This document shows, one piece after another, positions 1 through 7,889 of a DNA stretch of 37,596 bases. This DNA comes from Collinsella sp. (GTDB taxonomy: Bacteria; Actinomycetota; Coriobacteriia; Coriobacteriales; Coriobacteriaceae): positions 1-37,596 of the forward strand of contig DXMJ01000019.1 of the NCBI GenBank assembly GCA_019414265.1. Reading direction: 5' to 3'. The notes under the pieces were generated by a model. It made no database searches. It worked only from the letters and a program-made list of their open reading frames with translations, and had not been told where the DNA came from. Numbering within the stretch: the first letter of the stretch is position 1; each line of letters starts with the position of its first letter. The position numbers and the translations under genes are program-made.

Positions 1-14
1 GATCCCGCAAAACA

Positions 15-53
15 AAAGGCAGGATACCATCACCACGATGATACCCTGCCTTT
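15..53. terminator. terminator-like hairpin at the window edge
   Basis: Arms 15-31 and 37-53 pair at 15 of 17 positions around a 5-base loop. The arms are flanked by A-rich sequence on the left and T-rich sequence on the right, so it could end transcripts in either direction. No gene touches it inside the window; it probably ends a gene lying left of base 1. The following stretch to about 170 is AT-rich and I see no gene in it, only a small GTTCG/CGAAC inverted repeat at 144-157. Confidence 0.6.
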
Positions 54-170
54 GTTCGTTCCTGTTTACCGTTCCGAGTAGTCCTTCCGTAGAATTTCCG
101 ATAAACAAAAAACGTATCCGAACCCTTTCTCGTAAAGAACCGGGTTCGAGTACGAACTGAATGGTGGAGC

Positions 171-217
171 AATAAAAAACCACCACAAAAGGTGCCTGTC
201 CCCTTTGTGGTGGTTTT
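171..217 (-). terminator. intrinsic terminator of the alcohol dehydrogenase gene, repeated type
   Basis: A perfect 14-bp stem (176-189 with 204-217) is followed on the minus strand by a U-rich tract. It lies 10 bases past the stop codon of the leftward dehydrogenase gene. The loop reads GGGGACAGGCACC in the sense of the transcript. The same loop and nearly the same stem recur after the glycosyltransferase gene at 7817-7858. Confidence 0.85.
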
Positions 218-226
218 GGGCTGGAC

Positions 227-1309
227 CTAGAGCGTGTGGCCGTAGGCGTTGGCGGCCTTGATGGCGGCGGCGAACTTTTCGTCGGTGAAGGGCTCGGGGT
301 TTCCCTGCTTCCATTCGTTGGTGGCGTGCGCGTATTCACACAGGGCGGGGATATCGGCCACGGAAAGCCCGACCTGCTCAAGCGTTACGGGCAGCCCCAT
401 CTGCTTGTTAAAGGCGGCGTAGCGCTCAAGGTTCTCGGTGTCGCCCGTGTAGGCAAAAAGCACGAGCACACCCAGGCTCACGACCTCGCCGTGCAGGTAG
501 GTGCCCTCGCACGGAATGCTGCACGTGGCGTTGTAGAACGCATGCGCCACGCTCGAGTTGTAGTAGTAATCGTTTTGGTTGGTCAGGTTGGAGACGTAGC
601 CCGTGTTGACCACGATATCGAGCGCGATCTGCTTGACGGCCTCGGTCGACAGGTTCTGGCGAACGTCCTCAAGACCCTGCACGCCATAGGTAAACAGCGG
701 CTCGGAGCAGGTGTGTGCGAGCGCCAGGCCAAGACCGGCGGTGTGCTCCAGGTTGCCGGCGCTCGTGGCGTATTCGACCTCGGGCTGCTTGGACAGGGCA
801 TCGCCCACGCCGGCCCAGAAGTACTCCGCCGGAGCCTCGGCAATGATCTTGGGGTTGATGAAGATGTGTGCTGGGCGGTTGGGGTACGAATAGCCCTCGA
901 GCGAGCCGTCGTCGTTGTAGACAACGGCAATGGCGGTCGCGGCCGAGCAGTTGGAGCAGATCGTCGGTACCGTAAAGACGATCTTCTTGAGCTCGATGGC
1001 CGCTGTCTTGATGGTGTCGAGCGCCTTGCCGCCGCCGCATGCGATAAGAACGTCGGCTTCTTGGCAGGCAGGGGAGTTCACAACCTTGGCGATATTGGCG
1101 CGCGTGCTGTTGGTGCCGTAGACGCGCGTCTCCAGAATCTCGATGTCGGTGCCCTCCAGCGCCGCTTCGATACCGGGAAGCGCCGCTGCCAGTGCTCGTT
1201 TACCACCGATAATCGCGACCTTGGTCGCTCCGTACTCGTCCAGTGCGCCGGGCAGCTCGTCAAAGCAGTCCTCGCCGACGGTGTAGTCGCTCATTCCAAT
1301 CGTGCGCAT
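227..1309 (-). CDS. iron-containing alcohol dehydrogenase, glycerol dehydrogenase-like
   Basis: A 360-residue protein of the usual length for the metal-dependent polyol/alcohol dehydrogenase family, which oxidises a hydroxyl group with NAD(P) in the cytoplasm. Visible marks are the nucleotide-binding CGGGKALDT segment at residues 91-99 and the three metal ligands Asp170, His256 and His273, in the spacing of glycerol dehydrogenases. Odd: the substrate loop that in glycerol dehydrogenases reads about STDAP is TICSNCSAAT here (117-125), so the Asp known to contact glycerol aligns with Asn120. The true substrate may not be glycerol. AAGAAGG sits 4 bases before the chosen ATG; an in-frame ATG six codons on is possible. 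The gene is transcribed alone, leftward, away from ileS, with a strong terminator after it. Confidence 0.85.
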   Translation of the reverse strand: MRTIGMSDYTVGEDCFDELPGALDEYGATKVAIIGGKRALAAALPGIEAALEGTDIEILETRVYGTNSTRANIAKVVNSPACQEADVLIACGGGKALDTIKTAAIELKKIVFTVPTICSNCSAATAIAVVYNDDGSLEGYSYPNRPAHIFINPKIIAEAPAEYFWAGVGDALSKQPEVEYATSAGNLEHTAGLGLALAHTCSEPLFTYGVQGLEDVRQNLSTEAVKQIALDIVVNTGYVSNLTNQNDYYYNSSVAHAFYNATCSIPCEGTYLHGEVVSLGVLVLFAYTGDTENLERYAAFNKQMGLPVTLEQVGLSVADIPALCEYAHATNEWKQGNPEPFTDEKFAAAIKAANAYGHTL

Positions 1310-1423
1310 AGCGGCCTTCTTTCGTTCGATAAAGTGCTTTCAGGTATTTTGCTCCAAGTGAGTGCTTGCGACCGCGAGAAGTTTCTAAAGTATGAAACCG
1401 ATGTTGAGGGTTTTTCGCCGGCG

Positions 1424-1452
1424 TTGACCGTGCTACCATACAGCGCATAAGC
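1424..1452 (+). promoter_or_regulatory. candidate promoter of the ileS T-box transcript
   Basis: TTGACC at 1424-1429 is followed after 16-17 bases by CATAAG or ATAAGC at about 1446-1452. It ends just before the conserved start of the T-box leader at 1455. The -10 is a poor match, so this is a placement by position as much as by sequence. Confidence 0.4.
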
Positions 1453-1454
1453 GT

Positions 1455-1752
1455 TGATGGGGACGAGTAGTCGGCCGTCCGCATGCTACAGAGAGCGGGG
1501 AGCGCTGAGAACCCGTGCATGCGACCGATGAAAATCACCCCGGAGCTGCGGTCCCAACGGACGTGCCGCGCAGGTTCGTCTTAGTAGACATCGCCGAGAT
1601 GGTCGTCGATACAGACCAGCCGAGTAACGGATGCGAGCGCGCAAATACGCGGGCGAGGGCATCTAAGCTGGGTGGTTAAGCGAAGAGCTTTTGCGGGCGC
1701 ACAGCCCGTTTTGTGGCGCTTCGTCCCAGCTTGTAGGGACGGGCGCTTTTTT
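1455..1752 (+). promoter_or_regulatory. T-box riboswitch, isoleucine specific, upstream of ileS
   Basis: A full-length T-box leader that senses uncharged tRNA-Ile and lets transcription continue into ileS. Seen directly: the 5' motif GGGGACGAGTAG (1459-1470); the AGAGAG of stem I (1490-1495); an ATC isoleucine specifier triplet at 1534-1536 followed by A; and the T-box core. The antiterminator pairs GCTGGG (1667-1672) and GCGAAG (1680-1685) with CTTCGT (1719-1724) and CCCAGC (1725-1730). This leaves exactly seven unpaired bases, TGGTTAA (1673-1679), whose TGGT can pair with an ACCA acceptor end as in tRNA-Ile. The competing terminator is at 1716-1752. This is the transcription-attenuation form, not the short-stem translational form known for ileS in mycobacteria and streptomycetes. 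No protein-coding gene is apparent in 1310-1795. Confidence 0.93.
1716..1752 (+). terminator. T-box intrinsic terminator
   Basis: GCGC (1716-1719) pairs with 1743-1746 and CGTCCC (1722-1727) with GGGACG (1736-1741), followed by six T (1747-1752). Its 5' arm overlaps the 3' arm of the antiterminator, so the two structures are mutually exclusive. Confidence 0.9.
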
Positions 1753-1795
1753 GGTGCCCAGAGGGCGTGCGCGCCCACGACATGAAAGGGGTACC

Positions 1796-4597
1796 GTGGC
1801 AAACGAGTACAAGCAGACGATGAATCTGCCCAAGACCGGTTTTCCCATGCGTGCCGGTCTTTCCAAGTCCGAGCCTAAGCGACTCAAGGACTGGCAGGAC
1901 AACAAGGTCTACGAGCAGGTTCTGAAGAAGAACGAGGGTCACAAGAAATTCGTGCTGCACGACGGCCCTCCTTACGCCAACGGCCCGATCCACATCGGCC
2001 ACGCCATGAACAAGATCTCCAAGGACATGATCAACCGTTACTGGATGATGCAGGGCTATGAGGTTCCCTATGTCCCCGGTTGGGACTGCCACGGTCAGCC
2101 GATTGAGCACAAGGTCGAGGAGAAGCTCGGCACCGAGAAGTTCAACCAGACTTCCACGGCCAAGATCCGTGAGCTCTGCAACAAGTTCGCTGTCGAGAAC
2201 ATCGAGCTGCAGAAGGCCGGTTTCCGCCGTCTGGGCGTGCTCGGCGACTGGGACAACCCCTACCTGACGCTTTATCACCAGCATGATGCCGCCGACATCG
2301 AGGTCTTCAAGGCCATGTTCGATAAGGGCATGATCTATCGCGGACACAAGCCGGTTCACTGGTGCAAGCATTGCCACACCGCACTCGCCGAGGCCGAGAT
2401 CGAGTACTCCGATGAGACGAGTCCCTCCATCTTTGTTCGCTTTGAGATGACCTCCAAGCCCGCCGGCCTCGAGAACTTCGACGGCCCGGTCGACTTCATC
2501 ATCTGGACGACTACCCCGTGGACCATCCCCTCCGATCAGGCCGTTTCCCTCAAGCCCGGCGCCGCCTATGTCGCCGTTGAGCACGACGGCCGCGCCGAGG
2601 TCATGCTCGAGGACCTTGCTCCCAAGTGCTGCGAGGAGTTTGGCTGGGAGTACACCCCGGTCATGGTCGACGGCAAGCCCTACGTGGTTTCCGCCGAGAC
2701 CTTCCACCACATCCACTACAAGCAGCCGATCTTTGACGGCGTTGAGGGCGTGGCGCTGCTGGCCGATTACGTCGGTGTCGATGACGGTACCGGTATCGTC
2801 CACAACTCGCCCGGCCACGGCGTCGACGACTACTTCGCCTGCCTCAAGGAGGGCATCACCGACATCTGCATGCCGGTCGATGACGACGGCAAGTTCTACA
2901 CCGGCGAGGAGTTTGGCACCGGCGGCCCCTTCAGCGGCATGGATACCGATGAGGCCAACCCGCACATCATCGAGTTCCTGCGCGAGCGCGGCACCCTGGT
3001 CCTCGAGAAGAAGATCACGCACAGCTATCCGCACTGCTGGCGCTGCAAGCACCCGGTGCTCTTCCGTGCTACCGACCAGTGGTTCGTCTCGATGGACAAG
3101 ACCGGTTTGCGCGAGCAGGCTGGCAAGGAGGTCCGTGAGAACGTCAAGTGGTATCCGGCTCACGCCGCCAACCGCATCGGCGCCATGGTCGAGCAGCGTC
3201 CCGACTGGTGCATCAGCCGCCAGCGCAACTGGGGCGTGCCTATCCCCAGTTACACATGCGCCGACTGCGGCGAGAAGGTCATGAACGACGCCACGCTCGA
3301 CGCCGTCATTAAGCTCTTCCACGAGAAGGGCTCCGACGCCTGGTTCACCGACGCTCCTGAGAGCTATCTGGGCGAGGCCTGCGTCTGCCCCAAGTGCGGT
3401 GGCCATCACCTCAAGGCTGATAAGGACATCCTTGACGTGTGGTGGGACTCCGGCGTGTCTTGGAAGGCCGTCTGCGAGTACCGTCCCGAGCTGGAGTACC
3501 CGGCGGACGTCTACCTCGAGGGCTCTGACCAGCACCGCGGTTGGTTCCAGAGCTCGCTGCTCACCTCGGTGGGCGCCAACGGCCACGCTCCGTACAAGGC
3601 GGTCGTCTCGCAGGGCTTCACCCTCGACGGCCAGGGCCGTAAGATGTCCAAGTCGCTCGGCAACGTTATCGACCCCAACAAGGTCTGTGACGAGATGGGC
3701 GCTGACATCATCCGCCTGTGGGTTGCTTCCGTCGATACCAGCTCCGACGTGTCCATCGACCACGAGATTCTTGCTCGTACGTCCGATGCCTACCGTCGTT
3801 TCCGCAACACGCTGCGCTTCCTGCTCTCCGAGCTCGAGGGTCAGTTTGAGCCCGAGACCGACGGCGTCGCCTTTGCCGACCTGCTGCCGCTCGACAAGCT
3901 CATGGTTGCCCGCCTGACCCAGGTCCAGGCCGAGGTCGACGACGCCTACGCTAGCTACGAGTTCCCGCGCGCCTACCGTGCGCTTTACGACTTCGTGGTT
4001 ACCGAGCTTTCCAACGTGTACCTCGACGCCCTGAAGGACCGTCTGTACTGCGAGAAGCCCGGCTCGCTCGAGCGTCGCAGCGCCCAGACCGTGCTCGCCG
4101 AGCTCTTCTCGATGCTCATGCGCGACCTGCAGCCGATCTTGTCCTATACGGTCGACGAGGCCATGGCCTATGCGCCCGCCGGCTGCGTCGATAACCAGAA
4201 GTACGCCGCGCTGCTCGATTGGTACAAGTCGCCCATCACGGTCGACGAGGCCAACGAGTTTGAGGGCGTGCTCGAGGCTTCGCTCGAGCTCCGTAGCGTC
4301 GTGACCAAGGCCCTTGAGGATGCCCGCTCCGCCGGCACCTTCACCAAGAGCCAGCAGGTCCGCGTCAAGGCGGTCGTTCCTGCCGAAATGTATGCGCTGC
4401 TGACCGGCGACAAGGCCGTCGACCTGGCCGAGTTCTACATCGTCTCCGATGTTGAGCTTACCCAGGGCGAGGAGCTTTCTGTTGCCATCGATGCAGCCGA
4501 GGGCGAGTGCTGCGACCGTTGCTGGAACTACCGCACCACCGTCGGCGAGTACAACGGCCACGCTCACATTTGCAAGCGCTGCGCGAATGCCCTTTAA
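1796..4597 (+). CDS. ileS: isoleucyl-tRNA synthetase
   Basis: Charges tRNA-Ile with isoleucine, using ATP, in the cytoplasm. The 933-residue length is normal for bacterial IleS. The class I signature HIGH is at residues 66-69 and KMSKS at 616-620, with the inserted editing domain between them. The C-terminus carries a CxxC...CxxC zinc cluster (CDRCWNY and ICKRCANAL). The start is taken as GTG 1796 because AAAGGGG lies 4 bases before it and the protein then begins at a normal distance from the first conserved block. The same frame stays open to 1691, but that extension lies inside the T-box terminator. Expression should rise when isoleucine is scarce. A hairpin terminator at 4668 closes the unit. 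Confidence 0.97.
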   Translation: MANEYKQTMNLPKTGFPMRAGLSKSEPKRLKDWQDNKVYEQVLKKNEGHKKFVLHDGPPYANGPIHIGHAMNKISKDMINRYWMMQGYEVPYVPGWDCHGQPIEHKVEEKLGTEKFNQTSTAKIRELCNKFAVENIELQKAGFRRLGVLGDWDNPYLTLYHQHDAADIEVFKAMFDKGMIYRGHKPVHWCKHCHTALAEAEIEYSDETSPSIFVRFEMTSKPAGLENFDGPVDFIIWTTTPWTIPSDQAVSLKPGAAYVAVEHDGRAEVMLEDLAPKCCEEFGWEYTPVMVDGKPYVVSAETFHHIHYKQPIFDGVEGVALLADYVGVDDGTGIVHNSPGHGVDDYFACLKEGITDICMPVDDDGKFYTGEEFGTGGPFSGMDTDEANPHIIEFLRERGTLVLEKKITHSYPHCWRCKHPVLFRATDQWFVSMDKTGLREQAGKEVRENVKWYPAHAANRIGAMVEQRPDWCISRQRNWGVPIPSYTCADCGEKVMNDATLDAVIKLFHEKGSDAWFTDAPESYLGEACVCPKCGGHHLKADKDILDVWWDSGVSWKAVCEYRPELEYPADVYLEGSDQHRGWFQSSLLTSVGANGHAPYKAVVSQGFTLDGQGRKMSKSLGNVIDPNKVCDEMGADIIRLWVASVDTSSDVSIDHEILARTSDAYRRFRNTLRFLLSELEGQFEPETDGVAFADLLPLDKLMVARLTQVQAEVDDAYASYEFPRAYRALYDFVVTELSNVYLDALKDRLYCEKPGSLERRSAQTVLAELFSMLMRDLQPILSYTVDEAMAYAPAGCVDNQKYAALLDWYKSPITVDEANEFEGVLEASLELRSVVTKALEDARSAGTFTKSQQVRVKAVVPAEMYALLTGDKAVDLAEFYIVSDVELTQGEELSVAIDAAEGECCDRCWNYRTTVGEYNGHAHICKRCANAL

Positions 4598-4667
4598 GGC
4601 ACGGTAACTCGGCATTTTAGTTATGGGGAGAATTTAGGCGCCTTCGGCCCATTTGCTCCGCTGAAGA

Positions 4668-4706
4668 AAAGCGACATTCCGTTATCCGGAATGCCGCTTT
4701 CTTTTA
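4668..4706 (+). terminator. intrinsic terminator after ileS
   Basis: AAAGCG (4668-4673) and CATTCCG (4675-4681) pair with CGGAATG (4687-4693) and CGCTTT (4695-4700), with one A/C mismatch, followed by CTTTTAT. It separates ileS from lspA. Confidence 0.85.
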
Positions 4707-4817
4707 TGCTGGTTATTTATCTGACGTTAGCGAATGTGTCGTGCGCTCTGCGTGTGGCAATATAAGATGGTTATTTGCGTTTAACGGAATTTGATTATCT
4801 GAGGGTAGGGGATTTCT

Positions 4818-5417
4818 TTGGGTCGTGGTGCGGATATGACGCCGCCTATGCGTTGGCGGTTGGGTGTTGCTGGTGGGGTGGCGCTGGTTGTGCTGCTTGT
4901 TGACCAGCTGACCAAGCTTGCGGTTCGTGCCGTGGGCGACGCCTTGCATGTGACCGTCATCCCCGGTGTTATCGACTTTATGTTTGTCCGCAATATCGGT
5001 GCTGCCTTTAGCATGGGCGAGGGGCATGGCATCGCGTTTGCCGTGCTGGCGTTGGCGGTCATTATCGCTATTGCCGTGTACCTCGTTCGTGCACCCCAGC
5101 TCGCCCATCTTGAGGTTGTGGGCATGGCGATGGTTGCGGGCGGTGCTATCGGCAATGCTATCGATCGTTTGGCCTTTGGTTTCGTGACCGATTTTATTGC
5201 CACCACCTTCATTGATTTCCCTGTCTTTAACGTTGCCGATATCGGTATTACGGTCGGTGTCGTGCTGGCGCTCATCGGCTACATGTTCTTGAGCCCTGCC
5301 GCTCGTGAGGTCGATGCGACCGCCGAGCTCAACGCCCGTGACGAGGCCCGGGCCAAACGTAAGGCCAAGCAGCGTGGGGAGCGTGCCCGCAAGATTCGCG
5401 AAAGGAATGAGCGCTAA
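4818..5417 (+). CDS. lspA: lipoprotein signal peptidase
   Basis: Membrane aspartyl protease that removes the signal peptide from lipidated prolipoproteins. The 199-residue protein has four hydrophobic segments (about 14-34, 70-90, 97-116, 138-159). It carries the family motifs NIGAAFS (59-65), GNAIDRL with catalytic Asp116, and FNVADIGI with catalytic Asp141. A strongly basic tail of about 35 residues follows the last helix; it is longer than in the classical enzymes and is Arg/Lys/Glu-rich. The start is TTG 4818, chosen because GTAGGGG lies about 6 bases before it; the ATG at 4836 has no good ribosome site. A TATAAG at 4761-4766 may be its -10. The stop codon overlaps the next start (TAATG), so it is coupled to the pseudouridine synthase. 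Confidence 0.94.
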   Translation: MGRGADMTPPMRWRLGVAGGVALVVLLVDQLTKLAVRAVGDALHVTVIPGVIDFMFVRNIGAAFSMGEGHGIAFAVLALAVIIAIAVYLVRAPQLAHLEVVGMAMVAGGAIGNAIDRLAFGFVTDFIATTFIDFPVFNVADIGITVGVVLALIGYMFLSPAAREVDATAELNARDEARAKRKAKQRGERARKIRERNER

Positions 5418-6430
5418 TGGCCGACATCCATATCCTTGTTGCCGACGATGCCGCTGGCCAGCGTCTCGACGCCTATCTGGGCGCCAACGACGGCTGTCCC
5501 ACGCGCTCTGCCTGCGCGCATCTGATTGAGGGCGGGGCCGTAGTAGTCAATGGCGAGACCTGCCTGTCCAAAAAGTACGCCGTGCGAGCCGGCGACCGTA
5601 TTTCGGTCGATTTGCCCGAGCCGCACGATCCCACCGACGTGATTCCCGAGGCCATCCCGCTCGATATCCGCTACGAGGACGACTATCTCATTGTGCTCTC
5701 CAAGCAGCGCGGCCTGGTGTGCCATCCTGCGCATGGTCATGAGAACGGTACGCTCGCGAATGCGCTGGTCTATCACTGCGGTATCGACCATCTGGGCACC
5801 GTGCAGGGCGAGGACCGCCCCGGTATCGTGCATCGTTTGGATCGCGATACCTCGGGTCTTATGCTTGCGGCAAAGGACGACGACACCCAGCGCGCGCTCC
5901 AAAATCTTATCCGTACGCGCACGCTCGACCGCCGCTACATTACGCTCGTTCACGGTCATATCGCCATGGATGAGGGCACCATTAACACCGGCATTGCCCG
6001 TTCTACACGTGACCGTGTCAAGATGGCGGTTTCCGATGATCCTTTTGCACGCCAGGCCATCACGACCTTTAAGGTCCTTGAGCGCTTTGATTCCACGCGC
6101 TTTGATGACGGCTACACACTCGTTGAGTGTCATCTGTTTACCGGTCGCACGCATCAGATTCGCGTGCACATGCGCCATATCAACCACGCCTGCGTGGGCG
6201 ATCCGCTCTACGGTAAGTGCGATGCGCGTGCCGATCAGGGTCTGACCAGGCAATTCCTCCATTCCTGGCGCGTGGCGTTCGATCATCCCGTGACGGGAGA
6301 GCGCATTGAGTGCCGCGACGAGCTGCCGTGGGATCTCGCCGCCGTCCTCGACGACTTAGCCCCGCGTTCGCTTGGTCGCACTGCTGCCGGCGACGAAATC
6401 GTACCGCAGCTCGGCCTGCTCGAACCCTAG
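5417..6430 (+). CDS. rluD: RluD-type 23S rRNA pseudouridine synthase
   Basis: Converts specific uridines of large-subunit rRNA to pseudouridine. It has an N-terminal S4 RNA-binding domain (about 15-65, with TRSACAHLIEGGAVVVNG-like spacing) and an RluA-type catalytic domain. The active motif HRLDRDTSGL (139-148) has Asp142 as the nucleophile, and a later FTGRTHQIRVHM block matches the family. The 337-residue length is normal. The exact rRNA targets cannot be told from sequence, and the symbol is given for the subfamily. It overlaps the stop of lspA by one base; the lspA-rluD pair is common in Gram-positive genomes. Confidence 0.9.
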   Translation: MADIHILVADDAAGQRLDAYLGANDGCPTRSACAHLIEGGAVVVNGETCLSKKYAVRAGDRISVDLPEPHDPTDVIPEAIPLDIRYEDDYLIVLSKQRGLVCHPAHGHENGTLANALVYHCGIDHLGTVQGEDRPGIVHRLDRDTSGLMLAAKDDDTQRALQNLIRTRTLDRRYITLVHGHIAMDEGTINTGIARSTRDRVKMAVSDDPFARQAITTFKVLERFDSTRFDDGYTLVECHLFTGRTHQIRVHMRHINHACVGDPLYGKCDARADQGLTRQFLHSWRVAFDHPVTGERIECRDELPWDLAAVLDDLAPRSLGRTAAGDEIVPQLGLLEP

Positions 6431-6448
6431 CCAGTATTAGGTGGTTTC

Positions 6449-6477
6449 TTGAACTCGGTAAGCCTGCGGTAAGATAT
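6449..6477 (+). promoter_or_regulatory. promoter of the glycosyltransferase gene
   Basis: TTGAAC at 6449-6454, a 17-base spacer, then AGATAT (6472-6477, part of AAGATATACG). It lies about 35 bases before the start codon and after the rluD stop. Confidence 0.5.
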
Positions 6478-6512
6478 ACGGTTGTTTACGTAACACGTTC
6501 CTGGGAGCCTGC

Positions 6513-7808
6513 ATGCTCGCCTTTTTACAAACCAACACACCCATCGTGATCTTCAACCAGATTGTCGTCACGCTGCTCACGGTCTGCTTCTTGTACCAGG
6601 TGGTCTTCTTTGTCATCGGTGCTCTCCGCGGCGAGGTCGCGCCTCCCAAGGCCAAAAAACTCCACCGGTATGCCTTCTTTATTGCAGCACACAACGAGGA
6701 GGCCGTTATCGCCAACCTCGTTCGCTCCATCAAGGACCAGGATTATCCGTCCGAGCTCATCGAGGTCTTCGTGGTCGCCGATGCCTGCACCGATAACACT
6801 GCGCAGCTCGCGCGCGAGGCGGGCGCTGTCGTGTACGAGCGAAACGACCTGGCCCGTAAAGGCAAGAGCTGGGTCATGGACTTTGGTTTCGACCGTATCC
6901 TTAACGAGTATCCCGACACCTTTGAAGGTTACTTTATCTTCGATGCCGATAATGTTATCGCCCGCGATTACGTGTCCAAGATGAATGATGCCTTTGACCA
7001 GGGCTTCCATGTGGTCACGAGCTATCGTAACTCCAAGAACTTCGGAAGCTCGTGGATCTCGGCAGCGAATGCCACTTGGTATCTGCGCGAGGCGCGTTTT
7101 CTCAACAACGCGCGCAACATCTGCAAGACGTCCTGTGCTGTCTCGGGTTCGGGCTACCTTATCTCGGCTAGCGTTATTGAGGGCATGCACGGCTGGCAGT
7201 TCCACACGCTGACCGAGGACATCCAGTTCACTACGTTCTGTGCCATTCACGGCATTCGTATTGGCTATGCGCCGGCGGAGTTCTTTGACGAGCAGCCCGT
7301 GACGTTTAAGGCGTCCTGGAAGCAACGTATGCGTTGGACCAAGGGCTTCTACCAGGTGTTCTTTACCTACGGTAAGCATCTGGTCAAGTCGACCTTCCGC
7401 TATCATCGTTTTGCCGCCTACGATATGTTTATGACGATTGCCCCTGGTATGCTGTTATCGCTGATTTCGATGCTCGCCAACGCCACGTTCCTGATCGTCG
7501 GTGGTCTTTCGCATGGCTTTTTGGCTACCGAGGTCGAGATGCAGGCGTGTGCCGCTTCGCTCATCATGACCTTCGTCATGATGTATCAGACCTTCTTTAT
7601 CCTGGCGCTGCTCACGACTATCTTCGAGTACAAGCACATCCATTGCGCGCAAAAGTGGCGCCTGGTGACCAACCTGTTTACCTTCCCGATCTTTATGTTC
7701 AGCTATATCCCCATTACGGTGGCTGCGTTGTTCCTGAAGGTCGACTGGGTCCCGACGCAGCATGCCGTCAGCGTTACCCTCGACGAGGTCATGCAGGGCG
7801 CTAAATAA
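6513..7808 (+). CDS. membrane family 2 glycosyltransferase
   Basis: A 431-residue membrane enzyme that should transfer sugars from a nucleotide sugar, probably making or extending a surface polysaccharide. One transmembrane helix (about 11-37) precedes the cytoplasmic GT-A domain, and three or four follow (about 305-335, 346-372, 388-409). Catalytic marks of the processive subgroup (cellulose, hyaluronan and PNAG synthases) are present: Asp90, the DAD motif (144-146), TED (234-236) and QRMRW (271-275). There is no PilZ domain and no partner subunit nearby. GGGAG stands 5 bases before the ATG. It has its own promoter and its own terminator, so it is an independent unit. The product cannot be named from the sequence. 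Confidence 0.88.
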   Translation: MLAFLQTNTPIVIFNQIVVTLLTVCFLYQVVFFVIGALRGEVAPPKAKKLHRYAFFIAAHNEEAVIANLVRSIKDQDYPSELIEVFVVADACTDNTAQLAREAGAVVYERNDLARKGKSWVMDFGFDRILNEYPDTFEGYFIFDADNVIARDYVSKMNDAFDQGFHVVTSYRNSKNFGSSWISAANATWYLREARFLNNARNICKTSCAVSGSGYLISASVIEGMHGWQFHTLTEDIQFTTFCAIHGIRIGYAPAEFFDEQPVTFKASWKQRMRWTKGFYQVFFTYGKHLVKSTFRYHRFAAYDMFMTIAPGMLLSLISMLANATFLIVGGLSHGFLATEVEMQACAASLIMTFVMMYQTFFILALLTTIFEYKHIHCAQKWRLVTNLFTFPIFMFSYIPITVAALFLKVDWVPTQHAVSVTLDEVMQGAK

Positions 7809-7816
7809 CCACCACC

Positions 7817-7858
7817 AAAACCACCACGAAGGGGACAGGCACCTCTGTGGTGGTTTTT
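7817..7858 (+). terminator. intrinsic terminator of the glycosyltransferase gene, repeated type
   Basis: AAAACCACCAC (7817-7827) pairs with GTGGTGGTTTT (7847-7857), followed by T-rich sequence. The loop holds GGGGACAGGCACC (7831-7843), identical to the loop of the terminator at 171-217. It starts 8 bases after the stop codon. Confidence 0.87.
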
Positions 7859-7889
7859 GCTTTTGAGTGACTGCCCCGGGAGGTGTTCA

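Noticed and set aside
66..314. Small leftward frame at the window start
   Set aside because: It runs through the repeated terminator and the 3' end of the dehydrogenase gene; no start signal or recognisable product.
236..1450. 404-codon rightward frame over the leftward dehydrogenase
   Set aside because: It overlaps a gene with all metal ligands and a good ribosome site, and its translation looks like a shadow.
1676..4615. 979-codon open frame on the minus strand opposite ileS
   Set aside because: It is a product of GC3 codon bias in ileS. The translation has the repetitive Val/Leu/Gly/Asp/His composition of antisense frames, has no ribosome site, and matches no family; ileS itself is certain.
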